Shown: piece by piece, positions 7,235 to 11,285 of the stretch | Layout of the letters: every line of letters starts with the position of its first letter | How positions within the stretch are numbered: the stretch's first letter is position 1 | Position numbers and translations under genes: made by a program | The notes under the pieces: generated by a model | The model's input: the letters and a program-made list of their open reading frames with translations, nothing else | Told to the model about the DNA's origin: nothing | Database searches by the model: none | Assembly: GCA_900753685.1 (NCBI GenBank) | Contig: CAAEAB010000152.1 | Location: 1-11,285 of the forward strand | Reading direction: 5' to 3' | DNA length: 11,285 nt | Source: Lachnospiraceae bacterium | GTDB taxonomy: Bacteria; Bacillota; Clostridia; Lachnospirales; Lachnospiraceae

Positions 7235-7588
7235 TCATTCTCCTGAAAATGCATTTTCAATATGTTCCAAAATATCCTTTTCAAATAAAATCACATCAAA
7301 ACGATAATCTCGCTGCCACGAAAGATGATGCTCAAAAATATATTGTTTTGCTGTACGAATAATTTTCTGCTGCTTTGCAAAAGTAACGGCCGCGCCGGCG
7401 CTGCCAAAAGCGCTACTGCTCCTGGCTTTTACCTCCACGAAAACAATCGTTTTTTCCGGCGATTCGACAATTAAATCAATTTCACCCCGGCGGCAATAAT
7501 AATTTGCTGTTAATAGCTTATAGCCTTTGCTTTCCAGATATTCTAAGGCGCGAATCTCGTAATCCATGCCCAACGATCGTTTGTTCAC
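7235..7588 (-). CDS. yraN: YraN/UPF0102 family nuclease-fold protein
   Basis: Small protein of the UPF0102 family, which has a restriction-endonuclease-like fold; its cellular role is not established. The conserved acidic core is visible: GEIDLI (Glu36, Asp38) and VEVKAR (Glu52, Lys54), a PD-(D/E)xK-like arrangement. I prefer the GTG at 7588 (117 residues). It makes the protein begin MNKRSLGMDYE, the usual family start, and an AGGGGG site lies about 10 nt upstream. The alternative ATG at 7609 adds seven residues; its only Shine-Dalgarno-like bases directly abut the start codon. Its neighbour rnhB is a common companion in Firmicutes. Confidence 0.88.
   Translation of the reverse strand: MNKRSLGMDYEIRALEYLESKGYKLLTANYYCRRGEIDLIVESPEKTIVFVEVKARSSSAFGSAGAAVTFAKQQKIIRTAKQYIFEHHLSWQRDYRFDVILFEKDILEHIENAFSGE
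7240..7244 (-). promoter_or_regulatory. Ribosome binding site fixing the pgeF start
   Basis: Minus-strand AGGAG ends 6 nt before the ATG at 7233. It lies inside the last codons of yraN, giving a TGA-A-ATG stop/start junction that suggests coupled translation. Confidence 0.75.
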
Positions 7589-7612
7589 CGTCAAAACGCC
7601 CCCTGACATCCT

Positions 7613-8371
7613 TTACACAAAATGGGTGATAAAACTGCGACGGTGAATCGGACATGGACCAATGGCCTGTATTCTTTCAATATGCTCTCTGGAGCCGTAG
7701 CCCTTGTGCTTGTCGAAGCCGTATTCTGGAAAAATTTCATGATAGGCCTTCATCATCCGATCCCTGGTCACCTTGGCGATAATGCTGGCTGCCGCAATCG
7801 AAAGACTTTTCGCATCCCCTTTAATAATCTTCTCCTGAATCATAGAGAGATCGGGAATGATCACGGCGTCGTTTAAAAGAACCTGGGGCTGAAATTTAAG
7901 CTCCCCTACCGCGTGACGCATAGCTTCGTAGGTAGCCTGCAAAATATTGATTTCGTCGATGCGTTCCGGAGACACAATACCCGTTCCGACAGCCAAGGCC
8001 TGATCCATAATGATGTCATACAGCTCTTCTCTCCGTTTTTCACTGAGCTGTTTGGAATCATTAAGATAAGGGATTTTTAAGCCCTTCGGCAAAATGACGG
8101 CGCCTGCGACGACAGGACCGGCCAAGGGCCCCCGTCCGGCCTCATCAATACCACATATATATTCGCAGCTGTCATAATATTTTTTTTCATAAATCAACAT
8201 ATTTTCAAGACGTTCATTTTCAATTTCCGCTTTTTTAATCTGCCTTTTACAGCCTTCCACAAGCTTTATCACACCGGTTCGGGAATCTGTCTCATATTTT
8301 TCGATAAAAGCTTTCCATTCCTCCGGCCGTGTCTTCGAAAGCTCCCCACGTATTTCGCTAACTGTTGCCAT
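7613..8371 (-). CDS. rnhB: Ribonuclease HII
   Basis: Cytoplasmic endonuclease that cuts the RNA strand of RNA/DNA hybrids, including single ribonucleotides left in DNA. The catalytic domain starts near residue 70 with GIDEAGRGPLAGP, which supplies Asp76 and Glu77. Further conserved blocks are LNDAVI, KSLSIAAASIIAKVTRDR (its Asp is a catalytic acid) and YGFDKHKGYG. The 252-residue length, with about 70 residues before the catalytic domain, fits the Bacillus-type enzyme rather than the shorter E. coli form. ATG at 8371 has an AAGGAG site 4 nt upstream. It lies 30 nt past an intrinsic terminator, so it heads a new translational group, but I found no convincing promoter in that gap. Confidence 0.97.
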   Translation of the reverse strand: MATVSEIRGELSKTRPEEWKAFIEKYETDSRTGVIKLVEGCKRQIKKAEIENERLENMLIYEKKYYDSCEYICGIDEAGRGPLAGPVVAGAVILPKGLKIPYLNDSKQLSEKRREELYDIIMDQALAVGTGIVSPERIDEINILQATYEAMRHAVGELKFQPQVLLNDAVIIPDLSMIQEKIIKGDAKSLSIAAASIIAKVTRDRMMKAYHEIFPEYGFDKHKGYGSREHIERIQAIGPCPIHRRSFITHFV

Positions 8372-8399
8372 AATTCTCCTTCTTTATGTAGAATAACTG

Positions 8400-8430
8400 A
8401 AAAAATTCTCCTGCCTTTGAAGCAGGAGAA
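8400..8430 (-). terminator. Intrinsic terminator after the canonical signal peptidase gene
   Basis: In the minus-strand RNA, TTCTCCTGC (plus 8422-8430) pairs perfectly with GCAGGAGAA (8406-8414), a 9-bp stem with a 7-nt loop, followed at once by six U (8400-8405). It lies 15 nt after the signal peptidase stop and 28 nt before the rnhB start. Confidence 0.88.
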
Positions 8431-8445
8431 ATATAAACTTTCAGC

Positions 8446-9030
8446 TTACTGATGTTTCAATAAAGTTATTTCATCAAGTGGCCATATGCGAAGCCATGCC
8501 CGCCCGATAATGTCAGAACGCTGGATATTTCCCACCGAAGCAAACCGGCTGTCCTGACTGTTATTTCGGTTATCTCCGAGAACAAAATATTCGTCACTGC
8601 CTAAAGCTATCGGCTCCGAAGCAGTTCCGCTATCGTTCATGACCGCATTGCCGTAATCCTCCTCCAGAAGATGACCGTTAATATAAACATATCCATCAAT
8701 GATCTGAACTGTTTCCCCCGGCATCCCAATAATTCGTTTGATCAACAATTTTGAAGGATTATCCTTATACGGAAATACAATAATATCATAGCGCTTCGGC
8801 TCTGTGAAACGATAAGTGATCTTATCCGTGATCAGATTTTCACCATCCTGAAGGGTCGGATTCATCGAATCACCGATGACGATTGTGCGCTGCCCGACAA
8901 ATTTGATCACCAGAAACATGGCGATGACAACGATCAGGCAATATATGACCAGTCCGATAATCTCCTGCGCTTTACTTTTTTCTATTTTCTCCGGTTTTTC
9001 TTTTTTATTTGAATAAATTTTTCTGCCCAT
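8446..9030 (-). CDS. lepB: Signal peptidase I, canonical Ser/Lys enzyme
   Basis: Membrane-bound protease that removes signal peptides from secreted proteins on the outer face of the membrane. The 194-residue protein has a basic N-terminus, one transmembrane segment (about 24-45), the catalytic Ser55 in GDSMNPT, the general base Lys98 in IKRIIGMPGE, and the conserved LGDNRNNSQDSR block (151-162). It is complete and should be active. I chose ATG at 9030 because an AGGAG site lies 8 nt before it, overlapping the rbgA stop. A longer reading from 9093 would run 59 bases into rbgA. It follows rbgA by 4 nt and ends in a terminator. It is the partner of the degenerate paralogue one gene upstream. Confidence 0.95.
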   Translation of the reverse strand: MGRKIYSNKKEKPEKIEKSKAQEIIGLVIYCLIVVIAMFLVIKFVGQRTIVIGDSMNPTLQDGENLITDKITYRFTEPKRYDIIVFPYKDNPSKLLIKRIIGMPGETVQIIDGYVYINGHLLEEDYGNAVMNDSGTASEPIALGSDEYFVLGDNRNNSQDSRFASVGNIQRSDIIGRAWLRIWPLDEITLLKHQ

Positions 9031-9034
9031 TTTT

Positions 9035-9880
9035 CTACTCCTGTGGAAATTCCAATATGATTCGTCCAAGCTTTCCGGAACGGAAGTCGTCAATCAGAAG
9101 CTTTGAAGCCTTATCGATATCTAGAGTATTGCCTTTTTGCCGGCAGTTTCTCGCTTCGGCAATGCCTTCTAACAGGACTATTTTATCACAATTTTCATCC
9201 ACTGCATATCTTTCAGCCAAAATTCCCGGATAAAATTCTTTTAAAAACTCAATAAGCTTTACAGATAAATCGGTGATATTGAGAATTTCATCCTTAATAG
9301 AACCGATTAACGCCAGTCGTTCACCGACAGTCGGATCATCAAATTTTGGCCAGAGAATTCCCGGCGTATCTAAAAGCTCCACATTTTTATTTAAGCGGAT
9401 CCACTGCTTTCCCTTCGTAACGCCCGGTTTATTTCCTGTTTTTGCACAGGCTTTCCCGGCATAAGTATTAATGAAAGTGGACTTACCCACATTTGGAATA
9501 CCGACGATCATGGCCCGTACCGGCCGGTTAATAATGCCCCGGCGCCGGTCTCTTTCAATTTTCTCTTTGCAGGCTTCCTGGATAATATTTGTGATGGCCT
9601 TCATCTGACCGCCCTTTCGCGCATCCAGCTTATACACAAAAAATCCCTGGTTTTTAAACCAGTTTTCCCACTCAGAGGTCCGGAGCGGATCTGCTAGATC
9701 ATATTTATTTAATAAAATCATCCGAGATTTCTGTCCGGCCAATTTATCGATATCCGGATTTTTGCTGGATAAAGGAATACGGGCATCCACCAATTCAATA
9801 ACGATATCAATAAGTTTGATATCCTCTTCCATCATTCTCCGGGCTTTTGTCATGTGCCCCGGATACCACTGTATGTTCAT
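9035..9880 (-). CDS. rbgA: Ribosome biogenesis GTPase RbgA (YlqF)
   Basis: GTPase needed for late maturation of the 50S subunit in Firmicutes. The G motifs occur in the circularly permuted order that defines this family: G4 NKYD (58-61) comes before G1 GIPNVGKST (127-135), then a G2 Thr in KPGVTKG (151-157) and G3 DTPG (171-174). A helical C-terminal domain completes the 281 residues. The N-terminus MNIQWYPGHM is characteristic. The ATG has a strong AGGAGGGGG site 3-8 nt upstream. It lies between two signal peptidase family genes (gaps of 10 and 4 nt) and close to rplS, a common Firmicute arrangement that fits its role in ribosome assembly. Confidence 0.97.
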   Translation of the reverse strand: MNIQWYPGHMTKARRMMEEDIKLIDIVIELVDARIPLSSKNPDIDKLAGQKSRMILLNKYDLADPLRTSEWENWFKNQGFFVYKLDARKGGQMKAITNIIQEACKEKIERDRRRGIINRPVRAMIVGIPNVGKSTFINTYAGKACAKTGNKPGVTKGKQWIRLNKNVELLDTPGILWPKFDDPTVGERLALIGSIKDEILNITDLSVKLIEFLKEFYPGILAERYAVDENCDKIVLLEGIAEARNCRQKGNTLDIDKASKLLIDDFRSGKLGRIILEFPQE

Positions 9881-9890
9881 AATCCCCCTC

Positions 9891-10445
9891 CTATTTTACT
9901 CTGCCTTCAATCTGTGATTTATCAATCACTCCGATACTGGATGAACGGCTGTCATAGCTGCTGTTATTATAATTATCACAAAGCATAAAATACTCGTCAT
10001 CACCGAGATAAACGATCTTACCGGCAATACCGGCATCCTCAATCAGCTCATCGCCGACCGGATAAGTAATTTCCTCACCATCAATGCAAATCTTGCCATT
10101 CTGAATCTGAACCTTTTCTCCCGGAAGTCCGACGATCCGAAGAACATAATAAACATTTGACTTCGTTTCTCCCACTCTGACGGCCACCGTATCCATCCGC
10201 TTTGGAGAAGAAATTTTATAAATAAACTGATTGATTTTTAAGATTTCATCTTCCTGAAAAGTGGGAGCCATAGAATCATTGGACAGGATTGTTTTCATGC
10301 CGAAACCGCGGACATACATAACGGCAATCCCCACAACAAGAAACCATCCGATAATAAACATTCCGAGATTAACTGCATGGGTGCCAATTCTCAGTTTTTT
10401 TATTTTATTGATCTGGCGCTTCCATTTACGTTTAACCTTTTTCAC
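9891..10445 (-). CDS. Signal peptidase I family protein lacking the catalytic lysine
   Basis: Paralogue of signal peptidase I, 184 residues, with a very basic N-terminus, one hydrophobic segment (about 26-43) and the S26 fold signatures. The nucleophile is present: Ser58 in NDSMAPT. The position of the general-base lysine is Leu102, in YVLRIVGLPGE where the neighbouring paralogue has LIKRIIGMPGE; the codon is CTT. The C-terminal block is also altered: CDNYNNSSYDSR instead of GDNRNNSQDSR, with one extra residue, and the protein stops about 15 residues earlier than the active paralogue. GTG at 10445 has an AAAGGAG site 6 nt upstream; a TTG at 10478 would add 11 residues but overlaps the rplS terminator. 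The frame is intact, so this is probably a maintained non-canonical or inactive member. Staphylococcal SpsA is a known precedent for an inactive type I peptidase. Confidence 0.88.
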   Translation of the reverse strand: MKKVKRKWKRQINKIKKLRIGTHAVNLGMFIIGWFLVVGIAVMYVRGFGMKTILSNDSMAPTFQEDEILKINQFIYKISSPKRMDTVAVRVGETKSNVYYVLRIVGLPGEKVQIQNGKICIDGEEITYPVGDELIEDAGIAGKIVYLGDDEYFMLCDNYNNSSYDSRSSSIGVIDKSQIEGRVK

Positions 10446-10451
10446 AGCCTG

Positions 10452-10458
10452 CTCCTTT
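10452..10458 (-). promoter_or_regulatory. Ribosome binding site fixing a GTG start
   Basis: Minus-strand AAAGGAG ends 6 nt before the GTG at 10445. It is the only good site near the gene start and lies just past the rplS terminator. Confidence 0.75.
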
Positions 10459-10465
10459 ACATTAT

Positions 10466-10497
10466 AAAAATGGGACAACTACCTAAGTACTTGTCCC
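10466..10497 (-). terminator. Intrinsic terminator after rplS
   Basis: In the minus-strand RNA, GGGACAA (plus 10491-10497) pairs with TTGTCCC (10472-10478). Inside it a G-G mismatch is followed by three more pairs (UAC/GUA) closing a UUAG loop. An A and five U follow (10466-10470). It lies 15 nt after the rplS stop, so rplS can be made as a short transcript and only part of transcription continues into the peptidase and rbgA genes. Confidence 0.82.
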
Positions 10498-10512
10498 GAA
10501 GATTTCAACGAA

Positions 10513-10860
10513 TTATTTAACCAATTCTTTAACTTTTGCTTTCTTACCTACTCTGTCTCTTAAGTAGAATAATTTAGCTCTTCTTACTTTACCTCTTCTT
10601 ACAACTTCAATCTTCTCTACGATCGGAGAATGTAAAGGCCATGTTTTTTCTACGCCGATACCGTTGGAGTTCTTTCTTACGGTGAAGGTTTCACGACTGC
10701 TTCCATTCTGACGTTTGATAACAGTTCCTTCAAAAACCTGGATTCTTTCACGGCTTCCTTCTTTTACCTTTGCAGATACACGTACAGTATCACCTACGTG
10801 GAACTCAGGTACTTCAGCTTTTAACTGAGCAGCTTCAATATTTTTAATAATGTCGTTCAT
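10513..10860 (-). CDS. rplS: 50S ribosomal protein L19
   Basis: Structural protein of the large subunit, near the interface with the 30S subunit. The 115 residues match L19 throughout, with the characteristic [26 protein letters not shown] and [11 protein letters not shown] segments and the basic C-terminus containing [15 protein letters not shown]. Two ATGs are possible. I prefer 10860, because the strong AAAGGAGG site is then 9 nt away and the protein begins MNDIIKNIE; the ATG at 10866 would leave only 3 nt. The gene has its own promoter, a leader that may be structured, and a terminator, consistent with a separately controlled, highly expressed ribosomal protein gene downstream of trmD. 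Confidence 0.97.
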   Translation of the reverse strand: MNDIIKNIEAAQLKAEVPEFHVGDTVRVSAKVKEGSRERIQVFEGTVIKRQNGSSRETFTVRKNSNGIGVEKTWPLHSPIVEKIEVVRRGKVRRAKLFYLRDRVGKKAKVKELVK

Positions 10861-10890
10861 CTTCATGAACCTCCTTTAATTTATAAATTC

Positions 10891-10931
10891 GACGTTCTTA
10901 ATACAATATTCTGAAGTAACAGAGGACCGTC
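10891..10931 (-). promoter_or_regulatory. Possible structured rplS leader (L19 leader candidate)
   Basis: The rplS 5' region contains GACG (plus 10928-10931) able to pair with CGTC (10891-10894). These enclose a small hairpin TCTG-6 nt-CAGA (10910-10923), all within the predicted transcript and upstream of the ribosome binding site. Low-GC Gram-positive bacteria are known to carry an L19 leader motif at this place. The pairings here are short, so assignment to that family is tentative. Confidence 0.35.
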
Positions 10932-10948
10932 TTTTTTCATACCAAAAC

Positions 10949-10977
10949 ACTATATCATAATCACTCCGAAAAATCAA
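10949..10977 (-). promoter_or_regulatory. Extended -10 promoter of rplS
   Basis: On the minus strand, -35 TTGATT (plus 10972-10977) and -10 TATAGT (10949-10954) are 17 bases apart, and a TG one base before the -10 makes it an extended -10. It overlaps the last codons of trmD. The predicted start near 10942 gives a leader of about 80 nt before rplS. Confidence 0.7.
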
Positions 10978-11285
10978 GATTTTTCCTGAGCATTTCCAGT
11001 ATTTTTTTGTCATCTTTTGTCAATTCGGCTGTTTCCAATAATTCAGGTCGACGAAGCAGAGTTCTTTTCAGGGATTCTTCCCTCCGCCATTTTTCAATGT
11101 TTCCATGATGCCCGGACAAAAGGACCGGCGGAACTTTTTTATCCATAAAGGTCTCCGGACGGGTATACTGAGGGTATTCCAAAAGGCCGTCCTGAAAAGA
11201 TTCATATTCTGCCGAATCATCATTATTTAAAACTCCCGGAATGAACCGAGAAATCGAATCAATCATCACCATAGCCGGCAACTCC
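10961..11285 (-). CDS. trmD: tRNA (guanine-N1)-methyltransferase TrmD, C-terminal part
   Basis: The enzyme methylates G37 next to the anticodon of several tRNAs, using S-adenosylmethionine, and so prevents frameshifting. Only the last 107 complete codons are in the window; the gene continues beyond the right edge. The fragment begins [19 protein letters not shown], part of the AdoMet-binding knot region. Further on it has [10 protein letters not shown] and [14 protein letters not shown], both diagnostic of TrmD, followed by the helical C-terminal domain. The leftmost TTG in frame (11281) is not a start, since it falls inside a conserved segment. trmD directly before rplS is the standard bacterial order. 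Confidence 0.96.
   Translation of the reverse strand, partial: ELPAMVMIDSISRFIPGVLNNDDSAEYESFQDGLLEYPQYTRPETFMDKKVPPVLLSGHHGNIEKWRREESLKRTLLRRPELLETAELTKDDKKILEMLRKNLDFSE

Noticed and set aside
7234..7284. Longer pgeF protein starting at 7284
   Set aside because: It would overlap yraN by 50 bases without a convincing ribosome binding site; the ATG at 7233 has AGGAG at 6 nt.
7613..7830. About 70-residue N-terminal region of RNase HII as a novel fusion
   Set aside because: The N-terminal extension is normal for the Bacillus-type enzyme of about 255 residues. It is encoded near the gene's 5' end (about 8160-8371) and is not novel.
10446..10478. TTG start for the degenerate signal peptidase at 10478, and a TATAAT-like promoter at 10461-10466
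   Set aside because: The TTG lies in the terminator arm without a ribosome binding site, while the GTG at 10445 has a good one. The TATAAT lies in the terminator U-tract and has no acceptable -35 at 16-18 bases.

Overview
The window is an 11.3-kb stretch of core chromosome from a low-to-moderate-GC Firmicute. A Lachnospiraceae-like clostridium is my best guess, from three things: the gene order trmD-rplS-lepB-rbgA-rnhB-yraN, strong AGGAG-type ribosome binding sites throughout, and a lipoprotein with a Thr/Glu/Ala-rich linker after its lipobox. Every supported gene is on the minus strand, so transcription runs from high to low coordinates. I see no mobile element, tRNA, rRNA or CRISPR array, and no gene-free stretch over 300 bases.

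Right part (11285 down to about 8400): translation and secretion housekeeping. The 3' part of trmD (tRNA m1G37 methyltransferase) is followed by rplS (ribosomal protein L19). rplS has its own extended -10 promoter inside the end of trmD, a roughly 80-nt leader with a possible fold, and a terminator. Next come a signal peptidase I family protein lacking the catalytic lysine, rbgA (circularly permuted GTPase for 50S assembly), and a second signal peptidase I with an intact Ser/Lys pair, which ends in another intrinsic terminator.

Middle (8371 down to 3047): a tightly packed run with gaps of 1 to 36 nt, rnhB-yraN-pgeF-DUF512-der-plsY. These cover RNA/DNA hybrid removal, a nuclease-fold protein, peptidoglycan editing, a PDZ plus radical-SAM protein of unknown role, a double-GTPase ribosome assembly factor, and the first acyltransferase of phospholipid synthesis.

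Left part (2947 down to 38): a three-gene ABC importer (binding lipoprotein, LivH-type permease, ATPase) of the COG2984/COG4120/COG1101 type. It has a clear sigma-A promoter overlapping the end of plsY and a short palindrome at the predicted transcription start. A strong terminator-like hairpin lies between the binding protein and the permease, and a perfect 18-bp hairpin ends the unit. The ligand cannot be fixed from sequence. Related systems include tryptophan transporters, but no T-box leader fits in the short 5' region here.

No wholly new multi-gene system is evident. The observations most worth pursuing are the lysine-less signal peptidase paralogue beside an intact one, the nested RNA structure between the binding protein and permease genes, the promoter-palindrome of the transporter, and the uncharacterised DUF512 radical-SAM protein next to der.
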